This document shows positions 38,791 to 48,105 of a DNA stretch of 64,000 nt, one piece after another (the stretch's first letter is position 1; the number at the start of each line of letters is the position of its first letter). The DNA is from Flavobacterium sp. GTDB lineage: Bacteria > Bacteroidota > Bacteroidia > Flavobacteriales > Flavobacteriaceae. The stretch is from contig JADKBW010000004.1 in the NCBI GenBank assembly GCA_016714905.1, positions 1 through 64,000 of the forward strand, written 5' to 3'. The position numbers were made by a program, and so were the translations under genes. The notes under the pieces were generated by a model. That model had not been told where the DNA came from. It did no database searches and saw only the letters and a program-made list of their open reading frames with translations.

Positions 38791-39676
38791 ATGCTAGCGA
38801 TTGTAATTCCCTATTATAAATTCCATTTTTTTGAAGAATTACTCCAATCAATTGCTAATCAAACAGACAAAAGATTTCGAGTTTATATAGGCGATGATAA
38901 AAGTAAAGTAGATCCTACACTACTTTTAGAAAAATTCAGCGGAGCGTTTTCGTTTGAATATAAAAGATTTACAGACAATCTCGGTGGAATCTCATTGGTA
39001 AAACAGTGGAATCGGTGTCTGGAGATGATTCAAGATGAAGAATGGGTCTTACTCCTAGGAGATGATGATACTTTGAGCGATAATGTCGTTGAGCAATTTT
39101 ATAATAATTTAGAAGAAATAAAATCCACCGCATGTAGTTCGGTATGCTACCTATAAAATTGACGAAAACAGCCAGCGTATTTCTTCAAAGTATACCCATC
39201 CAAAGTTGGAGATAGCAACCGATTTCCTTTTTAGAGATACAAGAAGTTCACTTAGTGAGTTCATATTCAAAAGAAATGAAATGCAGTCTATTGGTTTTAA
39301 AGACTTTCCGTTAGCATGGTTTAGTGATATCTTAGCCGTATTGGAGTTTTCTCATTTTAAAACCATCTACACAATCAATGATGCCTTTATGAATATCCGA
39401 ATTTCGGGTTTCAGTATATCAGGAAGTGTCGATAATCACAAACTCAAATCAAAGGCTGCTTTCGAGTTTTATTATTATTTGATTACCCAAAAAAAGAAAT
39501 ATTTTTCCAAAAAGCAAATCGAAATCTTGCTGAGAAGAATAAGTAGTTGTTATGTCTACAATAAAAAAGAAGTGCATTTGTTTTTAATTATTTCTAGACT
39601 GCATTTTAAAAACTTGGCATTCAAGGGCTATTGGAATTTTGTAAAGTCTATTCTCAAAAACTATAATAAGAAGTAA
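38791..39676 (+). CDS. Glycosyltransferase family 2, one frameshift
   Basis: GT-A fold. MLAIVIPYYKFHFFEELLQS is the standard first strand and helix; YIGDDKSK and LLLGDDDTLSDN hold the first aspartate and the D-x-D metal site. The frame breaks near 39145; the second frame resumes with RYATYKIDENSQRIS and FLFRDTRSSLSEFIFKRNEM, where the acceptor loop would lie, to the stop at 39676. Joined length of about 295 residues fits GT2 enzymes of O-antigen loci. Donor unknown. Confidence 0.8.
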
Positions 39677-39684
39677 ACTAAGCT

Positions 39685-40692
39685 ATGCGTATTGGTTTTA
39701 ATCCACATAAAGATAAGCCTCTAGAAGAAGAAGAATTTATCCATCAAATTATTATTCCTGTTTTTATTCCCAATCATGAAGGATATTTTAAAGATAGTCT
39801 TGCAATTCTAAAGCTTTGTCTTCAGTCACTTTTTGCTACAATTCACTCAAGGACATTTATAACAGTCGTTAATAATGGCAGTGATTCTCAAGTAACAGAA
39901 TATTTAGATGAGCTCTATCAACAAAAGAGAATTCAGGAGTTAATTCACACAACAAACATCGGAAAGTTGAATGCCATCTTAAAAGGTTTAAGCGGTAACA
40001 ACATCGAGTTGGTAACCATTGCAGACAGCGATGTTCTTTTTCTTAGCGATTGGCAAATAGAGACCAATAGGGTGTTTGCGAAGTTTCCGAGAGCGGGTGT
40101 TGTTGGAATTGTACCGCAATTCAAAGCGTATACTACACTTTGTCAAAATGTTATTTGGGATAATTTCTGGAAAAAAAGCATGCAGTTTATCCCAGTAAAA
40201 ATCCAAAAGCTTTGGAAATGTTTTACACAAGTATTGGTTGGGGACCAAGTAATCCAGATTATTTGAAGCGGCTCACTAGGACTTGTGGCTTCAGATGGTT
40301 CACAAGTCTATATCGGCAATGGTCATTTTGTTGCGACATACAAAAAAGACCTATTTGAGACCATCATCACCTACAATGATTTCAAAATGGGCGGAGATAG
40401 TGAAAGATATTTGGATGCTGTAGCGTTACAAAAAAATTATTGGAGATTGACGACACATGATAATTATGCTTATCATATGGGGAATGTTTTAGAACCTTGG
40501 ATGCGTGAGGTGTCATTCGACAATCAACAAACCTGCGAGTTTCAGCAGGATTTTCCAATTTTCAAAAAAATAAATACGTTGCAATATTTCCTGCGCAATC
40601 ACCTTTTTCGGAAACTATTTCGTGAAGAAAGCGTCAAACGACTTTTCTATCGATTCAAAGGAATGCCAAAAGAAATGATATCAAAATACTAA
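39685..40692 (+). CDS. Glycosyltransferase family 2-like, two frameshifts
   Basis: N-terminal IIIPVFIPNHEGYFKDSLAI and TVVNNGSDSQVTEYL form the nucleotide-binding part; VTIADSDVLFLSDWQIETN has an S-D-V in place of the usual D-x-D. Near 40200-40290 two shifts occur (joined reading LEMFYTSIGWGPSNPDYLK), and the last frame from 40285 ends DGSQVYIGNGHFVATYKKDL, AYHMGNVLEPWMREVSF. Joined length is about 335 residues. Its substrate is unknown; the downstream GT2 may work with it. Confidence 0.7.
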
Positions 40693-40702
40693 TACTTTAA
40701 TT

Positions 40703-41611
40703 TTGAATAACGCAAAGTTTACCATTCTGATTACTACAAAAAATCGCTTAAGTGACTTGATTTATACCTTACAAAAAATCAATGTTCTTTTGCAAGATCA
40801 AAGGGTTCATTGTATTATTTGCGATGACGGCTCGACAGATGGGACTTTAGATTATATTTCAAAGAATTTTCCGAAAATGCACTTAATTAGGAATGAAAAA
40901 AGTCAAGGTCTCATCTATAGTAGAAATAAGTTATTGAGCTTAGTTCGAACAGAATTCGCTATTTCCATCGACGATGATTTGCATTTTATTTCCTTAAATC
41001 CATTAGAATTAATCGATAATTATTTCAGTCTAAATCCGAAATGCGGCGTGATAGGTTTTCGAATCTTTTGGAGTACTGCTGAACCTTCATCAATTAACTC
41101 TACTGAGCAACCGCATAAAATGAAGAGTTTTGCGGGAGGTGCTCATGCATGGCGAATGAGTGCATGGAATCAAATTCCGGATTATCCGTCTTGGTTTGTT
41201 TTTCACGGCGAAGAAGATTTTGCCGCTTACGAATTATTCAAAAAACAAATAGAAGTACATTATCTGCCTTCGGTTCTTGTGCATCATCGTGTGGATCTGA
41301 AGGTCAGAAAGATGAATGCCGATTATATGCTAAGACTTAGACGTTCTTTACGCGCGGGATGGAGTTTGATGTTTCTTTTTTTTCCACTGCAATTAATTCC
41401 TCGTCTTTTGGTTTACACCATATGGGTACAATTTAAACTAAAAGTTTTTAAGGGTGATTTCAGAGCGCTTTTTTCTATTGTTTTTGCGCTATTCGATTGT
41501 CTTTTTTTCATTCCGAAAATTATACAAAATGCAAACAGATTAACCACAAAAGAGTATAATGAATTCCAAAAAATAGAGAATATTAAATTGTATTGGAAAC
41601 CTGAAAATTAG
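40703..41611 (+). CDS. Glycosyltransferase family 2 with TTG start
   Basis: 302 residues. The GT-A start (FTILITTKNRLSDLIYTLQK) requires a start before residue 5, and only TTG at 40703 is available, since the next ATG is about 80 bases in. CIICDDGSTDGTLDYI, FAISIDDDLHFI (D-D-D metal site) and the later FVFHGEEDFAAYELF (E-D acceptor-site block) complete the GT2 pattern. The C-terminal region has a hydrophobic helix pair (SLMFLFFPLQLIPRLLVYTI) that may hold it to the membrane. Ends 22-31 bases before neuA. Confidence 0.8.
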   Translation: MNNAKFTILITTKNRLSDLIYTLQKINVLLQDQRVHCIICDDGSTDGTLDYISKNFPKMHLIRNEKSQGLIYSRNKLLSLVRTEFAISIDDDLHFISLNPLELIDNYFSLNPKCGVIGFRIFWSTAEPSSINSTEQPHKMKSFAGGAHAWRMSAWNQIPDYPSWFVFHGEEDFAAYELFKKQIEVHYLPSVLVHHRVDLKVRKMNADYMLRLRRSLRAGWSLMFLFFPLQLIPRLLVYTIWVQFKLKVFKGDFRALFSIVFALFDCLFFIPKIIQNANRLTTKEYNEFQKIENIKLYWKPEN

Positions 41612-41641
41612 TTATTTTTACGACCCTATTGCATGCATTTC

Positions 41642-42313
41642 ATGAAAAACATTGCTATTATTCCTGCCCGTGGTGGATCTAAAAGATTGCCCAATAAGAA
41701 TATCTTATTGTTGGGAGGAATTCCTTTGATTGCACATAGTATTTTAGAAGCGCAAAAAAATGCAACTATTATTGACGAAATTTACGTTTCAACTGATGAT
41801 CCTCAAATTAAAGAAATTGCTTTGTCATTTGGGGCGAAAGTCATTGACAGACCGGCGCAATTGTCGGGTGATTTAGAACCAACGGTGACTGCTTTAAAGC
41901 ATGTTTTAGCATCTATACCTGATCAAGTTTCTGCAGTTTTTTTGTTGCAACCTACCAATCCACTACGGCCCGATAATTTGATTTCAGATGCCTTTAGTTT
42001 GTTTCAAAAAAATAATTCCGATAGCTTAATGACCATCACTCGAAATCATCAAAAATTGGGAAAGTTGAGCAACAATCAGTTTCAGCCATTTAATTACATT
42101 ATGGGCCAGCGAAGTCAGGATTTAGAACCTCTTTATTTTGAAAACGGACTGCTTTATATCCTAGCATCAGAATTAATCTTGCAAGAAAAACTAATTGGCA
42201 GAAACCAATTTTCAATGGTGGTGAATCATCCTTTTGCAACAATAGATATTGATACGCAAGATGATTTCGATTTTGCTGAATATACCTACCAAAAAAATAA
42301 AAAAACAATATGA
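41642..42313 (+). CDS. neuA: CMP-nonulosonic acid (sialic-acid-like) cytidylyltransferase
   Basis: About 223 residues; ATG at 41633 and 41642 are both possible, the latter giving MKNIAIIPARGGSKRLPNKN directly. IPARGGSKRLPNKN is the CTP-binding signature. FLLQPTNPLRPDNLISDAF and YFENGLLYILASELI follow the family order. It activates a nine-carbon sugar acid with CTP. It overlaps neuB by four bases and stands in neuA-neuB-neuC order. The exact sugar (Neu5Ac, legionaminic or other) is not given by this protein alone. Confidence 0.85.
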   Translation: MKNIAIIPARGGSKRLPNKNILLLGGIPLIAHSILEAQKNATIIDEIYVSTDDPQIKEIALSFGAKVIDRPAQLSGDLEPTVTALKHVLASIPDQVSAVFLLQPTNPLRPDNLISDAFSLFQKNNSDSLMTITRNHQKLGKLSNNQFQPFNYIMGQRSQDLEPLYFENGLLYILASELILQEKLIGRNQFSMVVNHPFATIDIDTQDDFDFAEYTYQKNKKTI

Positions 42314-43056
42314 ATCCATTTATAGAAATTGCTGGACGAAAAATAGGTCTCGATTTTTCACCTTTGGTGATCGCTGAAATCGGAATTAATCATGAAGGTT
42401 CGCTTCAAACTGCTTTTGAAATGGTAGATGCGGCACAACGAGCTGGCGTAGAAGTCGTCAAACATCAAACCCATATCGTAGAAGACGAAATGAGTGCGGT
42501 CGCAAAAAAAGTGATTCCAGGAAACGCCGATGTGTCAATTTACGAAATTATGGAACGTTGCGCCTTGGATGAGGCTCAAGAAATTCAACTGAAAAACTAT
42601 GTAGAAAGTAAAGGCATGATTTTTATTTCTACTCCATTTTCTCGAGCGGCGGCTGACCGTTTGGAACGCATGAATGTAAAGGGTTATAAAATAGGATCGG
42701 GAGAGTGTAATAATTATCCACTCTTAGAACACATTGCATCATTCGGCAAACCTGTCATTTTGAGTACCGGGATGAATACGATTGAAAGCGTCCGTAAAGC
42801 AGTTGCTATTTTTGATAAACATCAGGTTCCAGTGGCACTATTACATACCACGAATTTGTACCCCACGCCGATTCACCTTGTACGTTTTGGTGCGATGACT
42901 CAATTGCACGAAGCTTTTCCGGATAAGGTTTTCGGATTGAGCGATCATACTTTAAACAACAATCTTGCAGAACATTTTGATCGTATTTTAGGAAAGAAGG
43001 CAAGTCGAACTATCGAAAATGATGAGCAATTGATTTGGAGTGATATTGTAGAGTAA
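42310..43056 (+). pseudogene. neuB: Nonulosonic acid synthase with internal in-frame deletion
   Basis: The NeuB N-terminal barrel is present: VIAEIGINHEGSLQTAFEMV, VVKHQTHIVEDEM, FISTPFSRAAADRLERM, YKIGSGECNNYPLLEHIASF, ILSTGMNTIESV and GLSDHTLNNN. At about 42958 the sequence passes straight into a C-terminal end (LAEHFDRILGKKASRTIEND). The open frame gives 248 residues where the family has about 335-350, so about 90 codons are absent, including the usual R-H-F-T motif with the second metal-binding His and most of the SAF/antifreeze-like domain. As given the enzyme should not work. neuA and neuC on either side are intact. Confidence 0.8.
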
Positions 43057-44178
43057 ATGAAAAAAATCCTTTTTCTTACTGGAACACGTGCCGATTTTGG
43101 TAAAATAAAATCGCTCATTTATATACTGGAATCCCATTCAGATTTTGAAGTTTTTGTCTTTGTGACAGGAATGCATCTGCAAAAAGAATATGGATTTACA
43201 CTTTTGGAAATTGAGCGCTGTCAGTTTAAAAATCTGCATACTTTTCAAAATCATACTCATGAAACCACGATGGATTTGACTTTGGCAAAAACGATTGAAG
43301 GGCTTTCGGGATATGTCAACCAAACAGCGCCGGATTTGATTGTTGTTCATGGTGATCGGGTAGAAACTTTAGCGGGTGCTATTGTTGGGTCACTCAATAA
43401 TATTTTAGTTGCCCATATTGAAGGAGGAGAATTATCGGGCACTGTTGATGAATTAATTCGACATAGTGTGAGTAAGTTGAGCCATATTCATTTTGTCTCT
43501 AATGTCGAAGCAAAAAAAAGATTGCTTCAAATGGGCGAGATAAAATCCTCTATTTTTACGATTGGATCACCTGACATTGACATCATGTTTTCTGATGAAT
43601 TGCCGGATATAAAAACCTCGAAAAAGTATTATGAAATTGAATTCGAAAATTATGCTATTGCCATGTTTCACCCGGTGACCACTGAAGCAAAATTCATGCA
43701 GCAATACGCAGCCAATTTTGTGAATGCATTAGAAAAAGACCATCATAATTATGTTGTGATTTTTCCAAATAATGATATGGGAAGTCAGTTTATTATCGAC
43801 GCTTATGAAAAACTAAGAGCGAATTCACGATTTAGAATCTTTCCTTCTTTACGATTTGAATATTTCCTTACTTTACTTAAAAACAGTCAATTTATCATCG
43901 GGAATAGTAGTGCGGGGATTCGTGAAGCGCCTTACTACGGGATTCCCATCATTAATATAGGAACCAGGCAGCAGAATAGAGCTGTTATTTCGGATATTAT
44001 TAATGTGGATTACGAGGAAAAAAGTATTCAAGAAGCTTTAGAATCAATTGGTTTGCATCAAGTGCTCCCAACGAATTGTGATTTTGGTACCGGGAATAGT
44101 GCTGGATTATTTCTAGAAACCCTTGTGGACGAAACTATTTGGAAATTAAACAATCAAAAGCAATTTCGAGATATTTAA
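43057..44178 (+). CDS. neuC: Hydrolysing UDP-sugar 2-epimerase (NeuC/LegG-like)
   Basis: 373 residues, intact. ILFLTGTRADFGKIKSLI, VVHGDRVETLAGAIVGSL, HIEGGELSGTVDELIRHSVS and GNSSAGIREAPYYGIPIINI are the NeuC signatures, different from the WecB/WbpI type at 2134. It releases ManNAc or a 2,4-diacetamido-tetradeoxy-mannose from the UDP-sugar for the synthase encoded just upstream. The PglF- and PglE-like genes at 28.5-31.7 kb would supply the bacillosamine precursor for the LegG version; that link is inference. Confidence 0.85.
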   Translation: MKKILFLTGTRADFGKIKSLIYILESHSDFEVFVFVTGMHLQKEYGFTLLEIERCQFKNLHTFQNHTHETTMDLTLAKTIEGLSGYVNQTAPDLIVVHGDRVETLAGAIVGSLNNILVAHIEGGELSGTVDELIRHSVSKLSHIHFVSNVEAKKRLLQMGEIKSSIFTIGSPDIDIMFSDELPDIKTSKKYYEIEFENYAIAMFHPVTTEAKFMQQYAANFVNALEKDHHNYVVIFPNNDMGSQFIIDAYEKLRANSRFRIFPSLRFEYFLTLLKNSQFIIGNSSAGIREAPYYGIPIINIGTRQQNRAVISDIINVDYEEKSIQEALESIGLHQVLPTNCDFGTGNSAGLFLETLVDETIWKLNNQKQFRDI

Positions 44179-44186
44179 GTCAAAAA

Positions 44187-45623
44187 TGATTCGTTGACAA
44201 AGCCTATTTTTTAGAATCAAATTTTAAAAATGAAACAGAAAAAGTTCTTATTTTGTTACCAGATGGTGTTGGTTTAAGAAACTTTGCCTATACGGATTTC
44301 TATAAGAGGGCGGAGGAAAGTGAACTCAACATAGTTTTTTGGAATAATAGTTCTTTTGATTTAAAGCGAATAGGGATAAATGAGATAGTAATTCACAATA
44401 CTAAAATCCATCCTCTTACCGATATTTACAAAAGAGCAAGGGTTCAAATCGATTTAAATTTGAATCGACGTAAATTTAAAGATGACGTTTATGATAGCTA
44501 TCGATTTCCGGTGCAAAAAGATTCTTTAACGAATATTATCAAGTATATAGCAATTCGTGCACTTACTTTATTGCATACCTCCCCGAAAGGAATTGAAAAA
44601 ATAAGAAGCTCCATTTTTAAGTTTGAACGCAGAACAGATTACTATCATAGTTGTATAGAAGTCTTAAAAGAAGAGAAACCAGATTTTGTTTTTTGCACCA
44701 ATCAAAGAACTACATTGGCTTTGGCGCCTATTTTAGCAGCGGAAGATTTACATATTCCGACGGGGACTTTTATTTTTTCATGGGACAACATTCCCAAAGC
44801 GACCTTAGTTTTGGAACCTAATTATTACTTTGTTTGGAGTGATTACATGAAAAATGAACTGCTCAAGTATTATCCTTTTATAAAAGAAAGCCAAATTAAA
44901 GTAACAGGTACGCCACAATTTGAAATGCATACGAATAAGGAGATCCTGCTTTCTAAAGAAGTTTTTTTTGCCCAAAATAATTTAGAGGTCTCCAAAAAAT
45001 ATATTTGTTATTCTGGGGATGACATCACAACGTCACCAAACGACCCAGTTTATTTGGAAGATACTGCAAAAGCAGTGAGGCAACTCAATAGTAAAGGTTA
45101 TCAACTTGGAATTATTTTTAGAAGATGTCCAGTAGATTTTTCAGATCGTTTTGATGATGTTTTAGAAAAATATGCCGATACAATTGTAGCGGTAAACCCA
45201 AAATGGGAAAAAACGGGAAACGATTGGAATACCATTTTGCCCACAAAGGAAGATCTAAATTTACAAATCAATACCATCGCTCATTCCGAAATGGTTATTA
45301 ATCTTGGGTCGACCATGGCTTTTGATTATGCCACTCATCATAAAGCTTGCGCATTTATCAATTATGATGTTGCCCATTCTATTCAACCGGATTGGACTGT
45401 CAAGAAGATTTATGACTATGTGCATTTTCGTTCCATGCCGTCGAAAGATTCGGTGCTTTGGATTAATTCGCCTAATTCAATGGAGTCAATAATTCTTCAA
45501 GGCCTTGAGAATCCTGATATGATTGTCGCAAATGCAAAGCAATGGTTCGAAAAAATAAATCAGCATCCCATAGACGAAGCCTCAAAGAGAATTATACAAG
45601 CCATACAAGAAATAATAGTATAA
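44187..45623 (+). CDS. Unrecognised GT-B-like protein next to neuABC
   Basis: The clean frame from 44253 gives 456 residues (LLPDGVGLRNFAYTDFYKRA). In the same frame, upstream codons extend back to about 44190 (YFLESNFKNETEKVLIL), and ATG 44187 would reach them with one base removed, so the start is uncertain. Later features: PDFVFCTNQRTTLALAPILA, SWDNIPKATLVLEPNYYFVW, SDYMKNELLKYYP, VTGTPQFEMH and INLGSTMAFDYATHHKACAF, a GT-B-like or CDP-glycerol-transferase-like C-terminal site. Being directly after neuC, it may transfer the nonulosonic acid, but the family was not identified. Confidence 0.5.
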
Positions 45624-45717
45624 AGCATTGTTAATTTTTCTTATTATTAGGGAATATTTCGAGTTAGTGTTTTTTTGTTAGTTGCTTTCTTTTATTTGAC
45701 TAAAATTTCCAAACAAT

Positions 45718-46650
45718 ATGAGTTTAAAATCTGCAGCAAATCTTTTTATCAATTTGATTCCAACTCAATTGAAATCAAGAATTATAGTGCAAATTGACCA
45801 AAGAAGACAACAAAAATTTTTGAATCAATTGAGGTCTAAAATTATTGATTTCTATCAAACTAAATCGATAAGAACTGAAGAAGAGGAGATAGTTGTTCGC
45901 TATCTTGCATCGAATCCGGTTACTGTTTTTCCGTACGATTTTCAGAAAAAATATGACAAATCAGCGATCAACGTGATGCAAGACGTATCCAATGGTTTAC
46001 GTTATGTAATGCATGATCATAAGAAGCTCTATTTTAAAAGATCGTATTCAGAAGCAAAAATAAAAAGTTTGTATCATGGGTTACAACTCGACCAAGATCC
46101 TGATTCTCCTCATTTATATTTGACAGACGACTTTAATTTGAATTCTAACGATGTAATTGCTGATATTGGCGCAGCGGAAGGAAATTTTTCGTTAAGTAAT
46201 ATCGAAACTGTGAAGAAAATATATCTATTTGAATGTGATGCAGAATGGATTGAAGCCCTAGAGGCAACCTTTGAGCCATGGAAAGAAAAGGTGGTTATTT
46301 GTAATCAATTTGTTTCTAATTCAGATCAAAACGACTCTGTGGCCTTAGATACCTTTGTCAACGAACATGATGATATTACTTTTTTAAAAGTAGATATAGA
46401 AGGAGAAGAAGCCAATTTCCTAGCAGGAGCTAAAAAGTTTCTACAAGCAGAAAAACAATTTAAGATGGCGATTTGCACCTATCACAAACAAGATGATGAG
46501 GTCGAATTTACGACGATTTTAGAACGTTATAATCTTGAAGTTCGACCTACCAATGGGTTTATGATTTTTTATCACGATCAAAATATTAAAGACCCCTATT
46601 TGAGAAGAGGGCTCTTAAGAGTTCAAAAAAAGTTAGTAAAAGATGCGTAA
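45718..46650 (+). CDS. FkbM-like methyltransferase
   Basis: 310 residues. N-terminal helical region, then VIADIGAAEGNFSLSNIETV (motif I) near residue 144, IYLFECDAEWIEALEATFEP, VALDTFVN and ITFLKVDIEGEEANFLAGAK. The D-I-E-G-E/A-E block and C-terminal Y-H strand (CTYHKQDDEVEF) are typical of FkbM-family O-methyltransferases found in polysaccharide loci. It is preceded by a 94-base AT-rich gap in which no clear promoter was found and overlaps the next gene by eight bases. Confidence 0.8.
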   Translation: MSLKSAANLFINLIPTQLKSRIIVQIDQRRQQKFLNQLRSKIIDFYQTKSIRTEEEEIVVRYLASNPVTVFPYDFQKKYDKSAINVMQDVSNGLRYVMHDHKKLYFKRSYSEAKIKSLYHGLQLDQDPDSPHLYLTDDFNLNSNDVIADIGAAEGNFSLSNIETVKKIYLFECDAEWIEALEATFEPWKEKVVICNQFVSNSDQNDSVALDTFVNEHDDITFLKVDIEGEEANFLAGAKKFLQAEKQFKMAICTYHKQDDEVEFTTILERYNLEVRPTNGFMIFYHDQNIKDPYLRRGLLRVQKKLVKDA

Positions 46651-47449
46651 AAATATTGCTATTTTGTCTACTGTTGTCAATTTTGATTTATATCAAAAAT
46701 CTTCGCCGTTATTCCCTAAAGGACTACCCAAATATGTGATTGATGGGAGAAACGGAATGCACGCCATGGACAGCATCCGCTATATGTTTAAAAAACTGAA
46801 AGACCAACATATCGATTGGTTGATTATGGCTGACGAGGATGTTTTGTTTATCGATTCGAAGCTGGTATTCAGTCTTATAGAAAAAATGGAAGCTGGTAAT
46901 TACAGCGTTTGTGGAGTTCGAGATGGAGGGGTTATTCCGCATCGGATTCAGAATCCATACGGAATTAATACTTTTTTTTCGATTATAAATTTCAAAGAAA
47001 TAAGTGATTTGTGGAATGAAAAAGAAGTCTTAAAGCACCAATATATTTTGAAAGATGAATTTAGCGATGATTTGACTATTTTGCAAGGAGATTTCAGTAA
47101 AGAAAGTTTATTTGAACCTTATTACTGTTTTTATTTTTGGTTGAGAAGAAAAGGAAAGAAGTTTCTTTTTCTGAATGCGACCGTTCCTTTTGAAGATGAT
47201 CATATTACTAATTTAGTATTCGATTTTGACGGTAATCCGATGCTTTATCATACCTGGTATGCAAGGTCTTACGGGTCTAATGAAAAACATACGAAACGGA
47301 TTGATACGATTTTTGATCACGTGGTAAAAGTGGATAGGGGAATGGCAGACGAACCGATAATATTTAAAGATCCGACCTACGCATCAAAAAAATATTGCAA
47401 GAAACAATGGCAAAGAATCAAGTCTAAATTAAGTTCTTTGATAAAATAA
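46643..47449 (+). CDS. Putative GT-A-like protein, family not recognised
   Basis: 268 residues, intact. N-terminal NIAILSTVVNFDLYQKSSPL; WLIMADEDVLFIDSKLVFSL contains an acidic D-E-D that could bind a metal as in GT-A enzymes; YSVCGVRDGGVIPHRIQNPY, YYCFYFWLRRKGKKFLFLNA and YHTWYARSYGSNEKHTKRI follow. The order strand, acidic triad, aromatic acceptor region and terminal His is compatible with a glycosyltransferase. No known family was recalled with confidence. Confidence 0.5.
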   Translation: MRKNIAILSTVVNFDLYQKSSPLFPKGLPKYVIDGRNGMHAMDSIRYMFKKLKDQHIDWLIMADEDVLFIDSKLVFSLIEKMEAGNYSVCGVRDGGVIPHRIQNPYGINTFFSIINFKEISDLWNEKEVLKHQYILKDEFSDDLTILQGDFSKESLFEPYYCFYFWLRRKGKKFLFLNATVPFEDDHITNLVFDFDGNPMLYHTWYARSYGSNEKHTKRIDTIFDHVVKVDRGMADEPIIFKDPTYASKKYCKKQWQRIKSKLSSLIK

Positions 47450-47471
47450 AAATATTGAATTTGAATTTCCA

Positions 47472-48047
47472 ATGACAAAAACAGCACTGAGAGAAGATTT
47501 GCAGCAAGACCTTCTTCGATACGGAATCCGTCAGCCATTTTCAATACGATTGTTCTTTAAGTGTTTTGGACCGAATTATGCACCTGGACTTAAGTTTATT
47601 TTTCTTTGTCGTTTCTGCAAGTATTATAAAAGTAGGAGTCGATTATTATTTTATTTCTTGATGATTTGGCTCCGACATTTGACCAATAAGTATGGCATTG
47701 ATATTTCGTATCGAACCAAAATTGGTAAAGGTTTATACATAGGACATTTTGGTGGAATAGTGGTTCATGGTGATGCAGAAATAGGGGAGAATTGCAATCT
47801 TTCTCAAGGGGTTACTATCGGTGTGCTGATCCGTGGAAAAAAAACTGGAGTGCCAAAAATCGGTAACCGTTGTTTTTTGGGCCCAGGAGCAACCATTTTG
47901 GGAGGAGTAACCATTGGTGACGATGTGTTGATCGGTGCCAATGCCATTGTGACGTTTGATGTTCCCTCCAACTCAGTAGTAGCTTCACCGTTGGCTTCGA
48001 TAGTTTCAAATAAAGGATCTAAAGAGTATATTGTAAACATTAAATAG
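47472..48047 (+). CDS. Serine-acetyltransferase-like hexapeptide acetyltransferase
   Basis: 191 residues. Helical N-terminal part (RFCKYYKSRSRLLFYFLMIW), then left-handed beta-helix repeats: DISYRTKIGKGLYIGHFGGI, GENCNLSQGVTIGV, IGNRCFLGPGATILGGVTIG and VLIGANAIVTFDVPSNSVVA. Proteins of this type in glycan loci acetylate sugars, whereas true CysE is longer. It has a close paralog at 52784-53338. Confidence 0.75.
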   Translation: MTKTALREDLQQDLLRYGIRQPFSIRLFFKCFGPNYAPGLKFIFLCRFCKYYKSRSRLLFYFLMIWLRHLTNKYGIDISYRTKIGKGLYIGHFGGIVVHGDAEIGENCNLSQGVTIGVLIRGKKTGVPKIGNRCFLGPGATILGGVTIGDDVLIGANAIVTFDVPSNSVVASPLASIVSNKGSKEYIVNIK

Positions 48048-48105
48048 TTAAGTGCTTCTAGATTTTAATAATTAATCCACAACGCATACAAAATTTATTT
48101 TCATT

